64,000 bases of DNA. Source: Heterobasidion occidentale. Lineage: Eukaryota > Basidiomycota > Agaricomycetes > Russulales > Bondarzewiaceae. Location: assembly GCA_039111635.1 (NCBI GenBank), contig JBCAQO010000004.1, positions 558,001-622,000 of the forward strand, given 5' to 3'. Under the pieces are notes generated by a model. That model made no database searches, had not been told where the DNA came from, and saw only the letters and a list, made by a program, of their open reading frames with translations. This document shows, piece by piece, positions 33,937 to 44,461 of this stretch (positions are counted from its first letter, which is position 1; every line of letters starts with the position of its first letter). Made by a program: the position numbers and the translations under genes.

Positions 33937-34401
33937 ATGGCACCTCTTATCTATAGCATTCGCATGCAGGACCTGAGCGATCCACTCTCTGCAGAATTTA
34001 AGCAATTCTTCAGCAAGCTTAGCGCGGTTCGAACAAACGACGCCCGGTCGGCAGCACATATCAAGGCGGTGGAGTCCGCGTCGAAAGATGTCCAACCAGA
34101 ACCAGGCCTTCTGATTGTCGGAGCAATCGAAGGCACCATGTATTTCTTACTGGGAAAAATCCGCGGAAAGGGCACTAACGATGTGTCGCCCGACGAAAGG
34201 CATGGCTTAGGTGACTTTTCTGGAGACGCGGTTCCGGACAAGGTCACTGGAGGCGGCACATTCACCATGACGTTGAAAGAAAAGAGCGTCGACCTGCGAT
34301 TGAATTATGATGAAGAGCGTTCCACCTATACATACTCGGCAGAAGGTCATGAATGGGATATCGATGGAGACTGGAGTGGCAGTTGGACAGACAGCTTTTG
34401 A
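33937..34401 (+). CDS. Small unknown protein, paralogue A (about 154 aa)
   Basis: The open frame ends in TGA at 34401. The sequence alternates short beta-type segments with glycines (GLLIVGAIEGTMYFLL, GDFSG, GGGTFTMTLKEKSVDLRL, GDWSGSW), which suggests a small beta-sandwich or barrel. I cannot name a family. The start is uncertain: ATG at 33937 is used, ATG at 33967 would also fit, and an ATG at 33914 would need an unusually short intron. A TATA-like box (tataaagg) lies near 33690. The paralogue at 36.7-37.3 kb aligns over most of the length (LIV..dG..lYF, G.F.l.ltiK, G.W). No signal peptide, so it is probably cytosolic. Confidence 0.6.
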   Translation: MAPLIYSIRMQDLSDPLSAEFKQFFSKLSAVRTNDARSAAHIKAVESASKDVQPEPGLLIVGAIEGTMYFLLGKIRGKGTNDVSPDERHGLGDFSGDAVPDKVTGGGTFTMTLKEKSVDLRLNYDEERSTYTYSAEGHEWDIDGDWSGSWTDSF

Positions 34402-35651
34402 GACTTATTCCCTGGTGAGTACCGCTTTTGCTTGTTGATACCGACGGTAACTCACAGCGTCACCTCGCGGTGGCATTTTCTCTGCAGCAATTGTCTCAAC
34501 TCACTCTCCAGCCCAGTGGCAGCCCTATTGCAACCGCTTTCTATGAGTCGTAGTTTTGTAACATCCATGCCAGCTCGCCTATGGGATTCTCAAATATACA
34601 TTGGAACTATCCTGTGTTTTTGATTGGTGCGGAACGCGTCGATCTCTGTAGTGTGATAACCAATCCTGGCCAGTAGTGACTAGGCTCCATCGTTCTCAAG
34701 AGCAAACGGTTGGTGGATTCACTGCAGACGATGGCGGTCGATTAGACAGACAAGGGAGGCGGAGTATGAACTTTGAAGCGAGTTCGAACTCCACGATCTC
34801 ATCTTCACGGATCCTTAACCAATCGTGATCGATAGTCTTCGTGGCTGACCTTTCACAGAAGACAGAAAACATCAGCAAACCTGTAACCGGTCCCAGCCAG
34901 TCCCAGAGCCCCAGATGCTCCTAGATGCTTAGGTCATCTGGGGATATCTGGCTAGATGTCTGTGTATGGCCAGATCTGGACAGATAAGGTGCTCTATCAA
35001 TAAGCTGACTAGGAGCACATTTCCGGAAGGCAGAGTATGTAAGATTCCCACAGTACCGAAAAGTCAAGAAATACATTTGTTGGACTTCAAAGATTTTAAT
35101 TGACATTGGTGCTATCTGTTAGATTTCAGCTTGTGAGTGGTATTGGGATACTTCCCTGTATCATAGCTTTCAAATGATGTATCATATGCCATCATTCTTC
35201 CATGGATAGATGCTAAAAATGCGAAAATAGATGACACCTCACAGAGTTTAGGCATCTCAAATTCTTTGAAGTCTCAAAAAGCGCAATATAACCTAATTGT
35301 TGAGGAAGGATATTATGGTCATATGGTGGAGTGGATAATTCTGGTACTAACATTGCTCTCAGCCGGTGAATAGTTCAAGAGGTTCTGGGTTCAATCCCGG
35401 CTCAGTATGGATTAATTTTTGCAGTCGTCTATTGACGACAATTATCTAATCACTTCCATATATGGTGCATCTGGACAGATATGTCCAGACACTGGCCAGA
35501 AGTCATGGTGTCTGTCTAATCGGGGACTCACTAGGGGCATCTGGGGGCTCTGGAGCGTCTGTCCAGCTCTGTACAGACGCTTCCCAGTTTGCTGATGAAG
35601 ACAGTCGTTCTGTGTATAGGCCAGCTACTGGCCAGCTCCACACGCGGATGG
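34402..35651. other. Unassigned region between the duplicated genes
   Basis: AT-rich. The words 'gccag', 'cagat' and 'gatct' recur often around 34880-34990 and 35460-35640. A tRNA-like promoter pair is noted near 35325-35400. I see no gene. Confidence 0.35.
35325..35407 (+). other. tRNA-like A and B box pair, possible SINE remnant
   Basis: TGGTGGAGTGG (35324-35334) fits the polymerase III A-box consensus TRGYNNARNGG, and GGTTCAATCCC (35388-35398) fits the B box. The segment does not fold into a proper cloverleaf: the acceptor strands do not pair and the T stem has a mismatch. It is therefore not called a tRNA gene. A tRNA-derived SINE or chance match are both possible. Confidence 0.25.
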
Positions 35652-36350
35652 TTGTTGTGACGGACAAAGCCGGTGGAGTGTGAGAGAATTGTTCTGAGCT
35701 TACCTCCACTTAGTGTCGCTCTTGCTCGACGACAAATGTTGTCTCTACCGAGCCTAACACGGTCTGCAGTGATCAAAAAAAGGTGCTCCAGGTATCGTGT
35801 TCTCTGAACACCAGCCCTCGTCTCCCATGACTCTCGAAACTAACTCAATATAAGATCCCCCGAAATACTCCTTAATACGTTCATAGCGCTCCTTTTGAGT
35901 TCAGAGTTACGCGACCCTTCCGCCCTTCTAAGAATACAGTTAGAGGGCGAGTTGCGCCAGATCACTATCCAGGAACGGCCTCTTACCACTGATTGAACAC
36001 GCTATATCAGTCACTTGCGTTGATTTGCGAAGACACAGGCAGATGGATGTTTTGTATTGTCCACGCTCCACCCTCGTTCTCCGATCTTCCTCGCTAATTC
36101 GAACTTCTTACGCGAAATGATGCTTCAGAATCCCACCTTGGAAAATGATATATCCCACTGCTTCGTGGAGAGGCCAATTTAGTGTTCCGTCCAATTTCCG
36201 GGTAAACGCACTTCGGTACGCCTGTATCCACTTTCAATGGCTTCCCTACCTCATAACATGACCTTCACAGACGCCGGCTCATCTGTTATTGAGAGGCCGT
36301 CCCTTGCATTTCTCCATGTTAGGTTCCGCTCACTTTCCGGACGCTAACAG
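35652..36350 (+). repeat. Segmental duplication, copy 2
   Basis: Partner of 32579-33460 in the same orientation. It is shorter because of several deletions. Sequence identity drops sharply after about 36350, before the gene, so the gene pair and its flank have diverged at different rates or a second rearrangement took place. Confidence 0.85.
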
Positions 36351-36698
36351 GTCGATGCGACTACGCAATCTACCCTGGCACGTGAGTTTGTGCTGTTCTT
36401 CCATTCATTTCTAACAGCATCACATTATGCGTTCTGTTTTCAGGATGCCCGCATTTGTGCTAGATATATCGTTCGCAGAAAGATATATCCCAATCTCTCA
36501 AGCAGCATTCCAGCTTCTTTCTCATCCATGTAGGCATTGCCCATTTCTTACGACCGTCCAAGCGATTAAATGACTATGTTCTTCATCTAGCCGGATTTTC
36601 CCCCGTCGCCTTTACGCAACCCGATGCTGTAGAGTACCTCCCCCTCCACCCAGTATCCATCGCGGTGATTGACATGCTCTCTCACAATAGGAACAACA

Positions 36699-37286
36699 AT
36701 GTCCGACCATAACGCTGAAGGTGAATATCCCCTCTGTTGCCTTTATCATATCTCTGGTCATAAGGATGAAGATCCTGTTCTCTCCTGTCACCTTTACGAT
36801 GTACAGCATTATCGCGCACCTCAGTATCGATCATAATTATTGACGCACGTTTCATGATAGAACTACTTACCTCAAATATTACAGCTGAAGGTGATGCCCT
36901 ACGTGCATGTCCTTTCTAACGCGTTTATACTCAGACAATAATTTTACAGAGTTCGATGCCTTCTTCGTCGACGTTGCTGCGAAGAAAGCTCAAGGTCTCA
37001 AGGCTTTTTCGTCCGGCAGTGGGCGCTTGATCGTCACAACTGACGGTGCAAATCTGTATTTCTTCGCTGACAATATCTCGGTCTTGAAGGATCAGGCACT
37101 TTTGACGGCCCGGGGATCTCACCCGCATTTGAAGGCGAGAGTGGCCAGTTTCGCCTGGTCTTGACTATCAAGAATGCGACATTGTGGTTATACGACTGGG
37201 AAGGCTCACTTATTCGAAAATACACGGGAACGGGCAGCGCCAGTGAGGGGATCGTCGGGACCTATGGAGGCCGATGGAAAAGTTAG
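36699..37286 (+). pseudogene. Small unknown protein, paralogue B, frameshifted
   Basis: Exon 1 is 36699-36720 (MSDHNAE plus one base). Exon 2 starts at 36935 after an intron with acceptor CTCAG; a 6-nt middle exon (CTGAAG near 36892) is also possible because 'gctgaaggtga' occurs twice. The frame then reads FDAFFVDV...GRLIVTTDGANLYFFADNIS, breaks near 37090-37105, and resumes one frame over as GTFDGPGISPAFEGESGQF, then LVLTIKNATLWLYDW, ending GTYGGRWKS at 37286. The two halves together align with paralogue A, so a single indel has split an otherwise kept protein. It is either a young pseudogene or a sequencing error. Confidence 0.6.
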
Positions 37287-37826
37287 GTACAGGAGGTACG
37301 CACCACAGATTTCCCGTGGGCGCCGGCATTCACCCACACACTCTCTCCTTACGCGGGATGAGGAACCAGCTCTTCTCGTCTTGTGTCTTGGGTGATATGT
37401 CTCATGGCGGTAGCTTTTCCCCACAGGGGTTTTTTAACGCACCCGTCTTGCCTCATTCTCCTCATGTCTCGCATTCTACATAACACTCGAAATACAGTAA
37501 CGACGGTCTCATTTTCAATCATGATCCCGCGTTCGCTTGGAAATCTGGTGACGAAGTTAGTGAACGGTTTAGGACTGCAAGGTGCTGTCTTGGCGTCCAC
37601 CCAATTAAACACTGAAGGTTGAGCAATTTTGCGACATAAAGCTCTTCCATTCACCTCTCCAATCTATAGAACACACAGTCTATGCGGACTCGGTGACGGT
37701 AAGTCCATCTTTTGTCACCTGAGATGGAGGACCTTCAAGGCCAAGGCGCATTTGACCCATTTTCATCTCGCGAGGTGGTTTCAAGAGACAAAGCACGGTG
37801 GCATGTAACCAAGACAGTGGCAAAGC
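37287..37826. other. Short unassigned region
   Basis: No gene supported. A plus-strand ORF at 37383-37622 has no recognisable features. Confidence 0.35.
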
Positions 37827-37918
37827 GTGGACAATAGCCTTGTCCACGCCTAGCTTGGACCACCTGGCGGCACTTGGACCACCCGGCGCTTGGACCACCT
37901 TGCCTCGACATATAAATA
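37827..37918 (+). promoter_or_regulatory. Promoter of QASTDI gene 6
   Basis: The inverted repeat GTGGAC...GTCCAC (37827-37847, tighter loop than in the array) is followed by three copies of CTTGGACCACC (about 37855-37900) and TATAAATA at 37911-37918, 113 nt before the ATG. This is the only plus-strand member, which shows that the element works as a unit in either orientation. Confidence 0.55.
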
Positions 37919-38030
37919 CCCCCCTGCAGCCTCTCGTTCCTCCAACAACAGAACTCGCCCCCTTGTCCCACATCTTCATCATTGCACTGTTAGATGCACT
38001 CATCAATCCTCCTCTGTCCTCTCCCCACCA

Positions 38031-38305
38031 ATGCCTCGAACGACGTATGCCACGCCCCTCCTGCCCTCGTCTAGCTCGTGCTCATATCCATCCTCCCCCT
38101 AGCCCGATCCACCGGACGGCGCGCGCGCAGGAGCCGCCTGTTCAAAGAGAACGCATGCACAAGCAAGCACCGACATTATCCGCCAGCGCTCCCACAAGCG
38201 AGCACTGACATTACACGGCCACAAACCAGGCCAAAGGCACGGTCATCCGTCCATCCGATGCTCGTGCGTGTGTTCTGCACCTTGCTTGCCCTCTTCAAAA
38301 ACTGA
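38031..38305 (+). CDS. QASTDI-family gene 6, about 62 aa
   Basis: Exon 1 is 38031-38044 (MPRTT, 14 nt), the intron is 38045-38130 (GTATGC...GCGCAG) and exon 2 is 38131-38305 ending in TGA. Phases agree. The conserved 20-nt core occurs twice, about 30 nt apart (near 38160 and 38190); only the second is read as QASTDI in this frame, while the first is read as TSKHRHY. The double core suggests that the nucleotide string itself may matter. Exon-1 length and 'CGAC|GTATG' donor context match the array genes. The C-terminus is hydrophobic (MLVRVFCTLLALF). Function unknown. Confidence 0.45.
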
Positions 38306-39210
38306 CCTGGGACACATTGGGCCGGTTGACGCTTCACAGAATCCGGGTGTGGGATATCAGTGACGCGCCTTCATCCAAAAGACGTCATGGCGACTGTCGG
38401 CGACCACCTATCAACTAGCGCCATGGGTCCGCCGTCAACCCATTCCAAGATGCAACAAAACGCTGTCGGCAGGGTCGGGGTTTATGCTCACCAATATCTT
38501 TCGGTTACGCTCCACAGTACAGCGGGCCGATGAATGTATGTCCCCATCCTTTTCTCGACGAGCGCCGCCGACTGACATGTTCCTTGTGCAGAGACCTCCC
38601 GACAGAGGTAAGTAGATGTCCATAGCGCGGGATTTGTTCGTATCGGTTTCATACTATCAGGGCGGGGGGATCATAATAGAAAGTGTTTTTGTGACTTTAC
38701 AAGCATCGGCACGTTGCCTGCGCGGGCCCTTGAGAGAAACGCCCCGAAAAATAATCAGGAAGTCATTGCGTCCAAGGCGCCTGTCGCTCTGAAGCCGGAT
38801 GCGAATTTTCCTGCAACGCCCACGTCTGAATTGCAGTGGATGCACGGCTGAGATGTAGCAAGAGAGTTGCGCACGGTATAGACATACCGTACAGACGCGT
38901 TCCACATACGCAAGGCTTACACTAACCGGCGAATCTCAACTTATCACCAGTACTGACACGTAGATTGACATGTCCTTTCGCAATCGTTGTTTTCATCCTT
39001 CACACTTTGGATGCACAGCAACCGCCTAACATCGAACACGAGAAAGATAGCATGCGATTGAGTTGGGGTGCGACAGATGGACGTGTGAGATGGAAACATG
39101 AAGCGTAGACAGGCGATGACGATTAGCGCAGAGTGAAAGTAGCTCATATAACAAACTTTTAATGTAGTACTCCTCCGCGTCTACATAGGCGCTCATCCTC
39201 TGCAACACGC
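38306..39210. other. Intergenic
   Basis: No gene supported. There are short ORFs on both strands without domains, and an ATP-binding or membrane signal is not visible. Confidence 0.4.
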
Positions 39211-39739
39211 TCACTCTTGGATCTTAGCCAAGATTTCCGCATCCTTGAATAGGAAATACTCCTGTGCAATCATGTTCGATCAGCACAATTCTATGCGTGC
39301 AGATTGAAAGACACACGCACCTCCTCGCCGACCTTGATCGAGTTGCCGCCCCAGCCGGGAAGGAGCACCCGGTCGCCCGCCTTGACCGACGTGGGCACGA
39401 TCTTGCCCTCCTTGTCGGGCGCGCCGGGGCCGACCGCGATCACGGTCGCCTCAGGAAGGGGGCTGCTCGTCGCAGACGTCGGCAGGAAGATGCCCGACGC
39501 GGTTTTCTAAGCAAACGGGCGGGGCGCGTGAGACACGGCGGCGCGGTCAGGAAGGGAAACGCGAGGGGGCGTACCGCTTCTGGCTTGAATCGCTGGACCA
39601 GGACGCGGTCGAGCAGAGGGACGAGGGACTTGATAGACTTGAAAGTCGCCTGGGCAGCCTGCGTGACGCAGCGCACCCGCGGGTCGTCTACGTGTTAGCA
39701 AAGCGGCCCCGCGCGCGCCGACCACGATGCACGCACCAT
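39211..39739 (-). CDS. 10-kDa mitochondrial chaperonin (GroES homologue), 104 aa
   Basis: Exons are 39739-39737 (ATG only), 39649-39575, 39506-39321 and 39261-39211; all phases close. The protein reads MATFKSIKSLVPLLDRVLVQR, then KTASGIFLPTS (mobile loop that contacts Hsp60), ATVIAVGPG, VKAGDRVLLPGWGGN and YFLFKDAEILAKIQE. These are the usual Hsp10 blocks, and the length (102-106) is normal for the family. It caps the Hsp60 ring in the mitochondrial matrix. An alternative acceptor 9 nt upstream would add three residues (AAQ) after Met. A first exon of just ATG is unusual but makes the best model. A single-copy housekeeping gene with no frame damage. Confidence 0.95.
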
Positions 39740-41031
39740 TTCAGTTATGCAAATGAAGCAAGAATGAGAAGGAAATGAGCAGAAAGGATTGGGCGAAGTG
39801 GAGGAGGAGGAGGAGGTGCTGGTGACTTGTGACTGGACGAGTGAGGGATGGAAACACGCAGAACGCGCGAGACTTTTCAGCCTTTTTATTTGTTCCGCGC
39901 AAACACTCATTTGTCATCCCCCTCACAAGTTCACCTCCTCGGCTCTCAGGTTCTCAGCAACCCTGAGCTCACTCCGTCGGGAAAAAAAACCCCGAGGAAT
40001 ATGCTAGAATAAAGCCTCTAGACAGACGAGTCGTCTCGTATTTATCACAGTACCACGAAAAGTCAAGGAAAACATTTGGCTTGCAAGGACGAATTAAGCA
40101 GTTGGAAAAAGGCTTTCAATCCAATGGAGACTTGAAGATCGTTGAGCGGAATCACTATCAGCAACCCACAAGCTTCACCAGTCGAGTCAGCCGCACGACA
40201 GTCGGTTCCACAGCTAAGAATTCGTAAGTATATATATATGCAGACTAGTGACATGATATACTGATGCAAAATACGACGCAGAAACGGACCGGGAGGGGAC
40301 TGAGTACCGAATAGCCACAAGTGCGAGAGAAAAGGGAAAGAGAAAGAAAAAACGGACGGACGGAAAGGAACGGGCGGACATTCAGGGCAGCGGACAGACG
40401 TGAAAAATGAGAGATAGAGACAGAGGGAGAGAGAGAGAGAGTCGGTGTGATGTGCAACGTGTAGACAGACAAAGTATTGTAGAACAGTGAAAAAAAAAAC
40501 ACGACGCGGTGGAGTATACTGAACGAGAGGGGGTTGAGGGAGGGAGAGACCCGACTGGTAGAGAGTAGGACCGAGAGGCGGCCGAGAGTGAGGAGGAGGG
40601 ATAATCGTGCACGGGCGCTCGTCGACGCGCTTAGATGGAGGGGACACTCGATCGGGGGAGAGAGAGCAGGGGAGGGCAAGGCAGCCTCAAGAAAGATCGT
40701 GCAGCACGGCAGGCCCATCACAAACGACACAAAAGGAGATCGGATTCCGGTCTGCGATAGAAGTGAAACGCGGATGCGGTTGCGGTTGCGAGCGCGGGCG
40801 TGTGCGGAGAAGAGATGGACGAGATTGCGAGTAGACGAGAGGTGAGGTGAGAACGACAGAAAAAGTGAACGTGCGAGGTATAAACCGTGTGCGTCTCCGC
40901 TCTACTCCCCGACGCCGCCCAAGCCGCAAGCCGCGCGCGCGCCGAACCGAAGACAATAGAAAAAACCCAATGAAGAAAAACAAGCAACCGGCCAACCAAC
41001 CAACACCAACCAACGACCGCGCCCCGTCCGC
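39740..41031. other. Intergenic between Hsp10 and the MUB1-like gene
   Basis: No supported gene. A purine-rich stretch with agag microsatellite-like runs is at 40320-40450, and GC-rich sequence follows. Long ORFs here lack domains. It probably holds the Hsp10 promoter and the 3' region of the MUB1-like gene. Confidence 0.45.
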
Positions 41032-44000
41032 TCAATCGACGTCCATTGAGATATCCCCAGCCACCAGTCCATACACCTCCCCGTCATCCTCCCGCACAAC
41101 CCTCGACGGCCCCGCGATCATCGACACGTCCGCCCGCCCGCCGCCCGCACCCGCACCCGCACCCGCAACGGCAGGCGCAGGCGCGTTGAAAAACCGGCTC
41201 CGCTCCGTCGTCGTCGTCGTCCCCGTCGTCCGCGAAGGCCCATCCACAACAGGCACCATCCCACCCGGCATCGTCTCCGCGCGCCGCCGCACAGTCGCCG
41301 CAGCAGCCGCGGGGCCGTCCGCCGGATCCACCCTCCGCCGCTGGAACGGGATGAAATACGTCTCGCGCCCCGCCCGCTCGTCCGTCCCCACAAACGGCGA
41401 CGCCTCGTAGAACGCGCGGCCCCACCCCGGGTTCCGCGCCGTGCCCCAAGCTTCCTCCATCTCCGCTACCGTCGTCGCCGCCGCTGCCGCCGCCGTTCCC
41501 TCTCTAGCCGTTGTCACTCCTCCCGCACCCGCGACGGCGCGCGCGCCCGGCCGCGGCGTGATGCCAGGCGGCAGCTGCCTGATGACGTTCGCCACCGCCC
41601 GCGCGACATCCGCCGTGTTCGCGCCCACGCCCACGGTCGCCATCACGCGCTCCCTCACACGCTCCGCGCGCCGCCCGAGCCCGACCACCGTCGCGCCGCC
41701 CGACACCGTATCCTCGTCCGCCGCGGTCCCGGTGGTAGTCGCGGCGTCCACGCGCCGCGGCGCGTCCTCGGGGTGCGGCGGCGCGGGCGCGTTCTCCGCC
41801 TCGTCCTCGTCCTTCGAGCTGCACCAGAACCGGTGCCCCTCGCTCCACGCCGTGCTCTGACAGTCCTTCCCGCAATACTTCGCCTTGCGACACCGCCTGC
41901 ACTTGGCAAACTCCCGCGGATACGACTCCCACCGGCCGCACAGCACTGCGTCGCGCCGCGATCAGAAACCAAGCAAATAGGACACTGAAAAATGGAACGG
42001 AGACTCACTGTTCGCGCACTGCCGGATCCCGCCCCGCGAATCGTCCTTCCGACACGCGTTCCGCATGATCACGCCCGCCCAATACTGGATCTCCTGCGGC
42101 AGCGTCGGCGGCGGGTTCGGCAAATCGCTCTCCGACGAGCTCGGCCGGAACGTGAACCGCTCCACGAGCGAAAACACGTTCGTCTGCCGCACCGCCGGCA
42201 CCGCCACTCCATCCTGCTGCTGCTGCTGTTGGTTCGCGGCCGCGCTCGAGGTGTTCGGGAACGGGGGCGGCTGCACGGCGGGTTCCTTACCCTTCGTACC
42301 GCGCTTGGCCAGCGTCTTGAAGAACGACGCGGACGCAGACGAAGACGCCACAGCCGGCCCTTGCTCATGCCGCGCACCCACGCCCGACGGCCCAGCGGCT
42401 GCAGACGCACCCGCGCCCGCCGCGCGCCCGCCAGCCTTGTACGACGCCGTCACGGGATGGAAGCTCGCGCGCGGCTTGTAAAACGCCTGCCGCACGTGCG
42501 GGTACTTGCTCAAGTACGCAAGCAGCTGCAGGCTCAGCAGCACGTCCTCGTCGCGGTACGGCCCCGCGTCCTGCTCGCCCGGATGATGGTGGTGATGGTG
42601 GTGGTGGTGGTGCCGCCCTGCCGCGCCCACGCCCGCGTCGAGCATCACCGGCGGCGCCGTGACCCGCGGGACGGCGGGCAGCGGCAAGTGGCGCTGCATC
42701 GGCGCGTTCGGGCGCACGGGCGTGTCCTCCTGCCCTGTCGTCGTCGCTCGCCGCGTCCCTGCGCGCGCGGCCGCCGGTGCCGCCGGGCGTCGCGAACAGC
42801 GGCAGCGCCGCGTTCCCCGCGCGCGGCGTCGCGTCGTTGCGTGCGCGCCGCGCGGTCTCCGTCGGGCGCACCGTGCGCGTAGTCTCGATGGCACCGGGGG
42901 CGCCGGGCGGCGCGCCCATCGCAAAGTCGTCGTTCGGCTCGAGCGAGACGATGCCGTCCTCGACGCCGACGCCCTCCCCGCCGACGTCCTGGTCGTGGTT
43001 GATGATGATGTGCGCGTCCGTGTTGAGCTCGAGCGAGACGCCGCCGCCGCCGCCCGCGGGCGTCTGCGCGCCCGTGTCGGACACGATGCCGACTGCGCGC
43101 CGGGTGTGCGGGGACGTCTGCGCGCGCGCGACGAGGGTGGTCATGGGCTCCGGGGATGGCGAGGCGTCGGTGGCGGCGCGGTCCATGTCGACGTCCGCAT
43201 CGTCCTCCTCGGTCTCAGTCTCTGGTCTGGACGTGTTCGCGGACGTCGAGGACGAGGCAAGGACGACGGTGCCTTGGCGGTCACGTGCGCGGTGGGCGCG
43301 CCGGGGTGGGTGGGCGGTGGCTGGATCCCACACGGGGCGGGCGATGATGGTCCCGCTGCGATCGCGGCCGGGGACTTCGACGGTGCCCGTGGGGGTGTTC
43401 GACCCGGCCGGGGTGGCGTTGATGGAGGTGTCGGTGGAGGTGTCGGCGTCGGTATCGAGAGAGGCGGCGGGCGAGGGGCGATCGGGGACGGTGCGCGGGG
43501 AGATGAAGTTGGAGAGGGAGAGATCGACGCCGATGGAGACCGAGACGTCCGGCAGGGTAGTGTCCATGGAGAGGTCCATCGAGTCCGAGTCCTGAACAGC
43601 GGCAGATCGCCCGTGAGCGGGGGCTCACACGACAACAAAAAAGAAAATGACGAGGGGATCGCTGACTCACCAGCTCCTGAGCGTCGCCTCGATGCCACTG
43701 TCGTCCGCCCGACGAGCCCTGCGGCGCTCGGCCCTGTCGAACCCGTGCTGCCTGGCGAGCTGCTGCCGCTCGAGCGAGGGCGAGCTCTGCCGCCTGCTCC
43801 CCGAGCAGCGCTGCGCTGGCCTGCGCGAGCTCGTCGGGCGACGCGCTGCTCGAGTGCGACTCCCTGGGCATGCCGGACGCCGCTGGAGCTGGGTCCGACT
43901 GCGAAGCCCCTTGTTCGCGAGCCAGGCCTCGAGGATGCAGCCGACGACGTCGAGGGTGCCGGCCCTGGACGACGCGGCTGCGGATGGGCTCGCTGCCGCG

Positions 44001-44461
44001 GACGCCGATGTTGACGACGCACTGGAAGGCGAGGGAGAAGCGGTAGGCGGCGTGCTTGTCGAAGGCCTTGGGTTGAGGCGGGGGCGGGGCGCGGGGCGCG
44101 TGGGCTGGGGGAGGAGCCGTAGAGGACGGCGGGGTTTTCCGGGGGCGGGGGGGAGAGGCAGAAGTCGTGGAGGAGTCGGACGAGGCGCTCGAGGCCGCCG
44201 TCCATGGTCATGATCTCGCGTATTCGGGGGGACGTCGCGGTGAGGTAGGTGAGGTGGGTGAGCGAGTTGAACAGCGGTAGCGACGAGTTGGTGTCGAGCG
44301 CTGTGTGTGCGTGCGGAGCGAGCGATGAAGACAGATGAGTCGACGGCAGCAGCGACGAGAGTATGAAGCGAGAGGGACGCACCTCGTCTGTCATAGAGCT
44401 GGCTGGAGATGCAGACCGACGCCCTGTTCTGGGCGGGGAACGCAAAGTTTGATTCGCGCAT
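41032..44461 (-). pseudogene. MUB1/samB-type MYND protein with several apparent frame breaks (about 1070 aa if continuous)
   Basis: Proposed exons are 44461-44383, 44300-43671, 43591-42009 and 41945-41032. Exon 1 (MRESNFAFPAQNRASVCISS) and exon 2 (LDTNSSLPLFNSLTHLTYL, MTMDGGLERLVRLLHDFC) match the conserved N-terminus of MUB1/samB. Later come FDKHAAYRFSLAFQCVVNIG, EDVLLSLQLLAYLSKYPHVR and YWAGVIMRNACRKDDS, then a C-terminal MYND finger (QCANMLCG, CRRCRKAKYCGKDCQS, HRFWC). MUB1 works with the Ubr2 ubiquitin ligase; samB affects hyphal morphogenesis. The reading frame changes about four times: near 44115-44085, at a GGGG run near 43910, near 43885 and near 42740-42770. Introns do not explain these shifts. 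Either the gene is newly broken or the assembly has indels here; the neighbouring kinase has none. Confidence 0.75.

Noticed and set aside
33914..33960. A 23-nt intron at the start of paralogue A
   Set aside because: It is too short for a spliceosomal intron and the phase does not fit; an internal start is simpler.
41992..44014. Long plus-strand ORFs opposite the MUB1-like gene
   Set aside because: They are antisense of conserved MYND and MUB1 sequence and contain only low-complexity residues.
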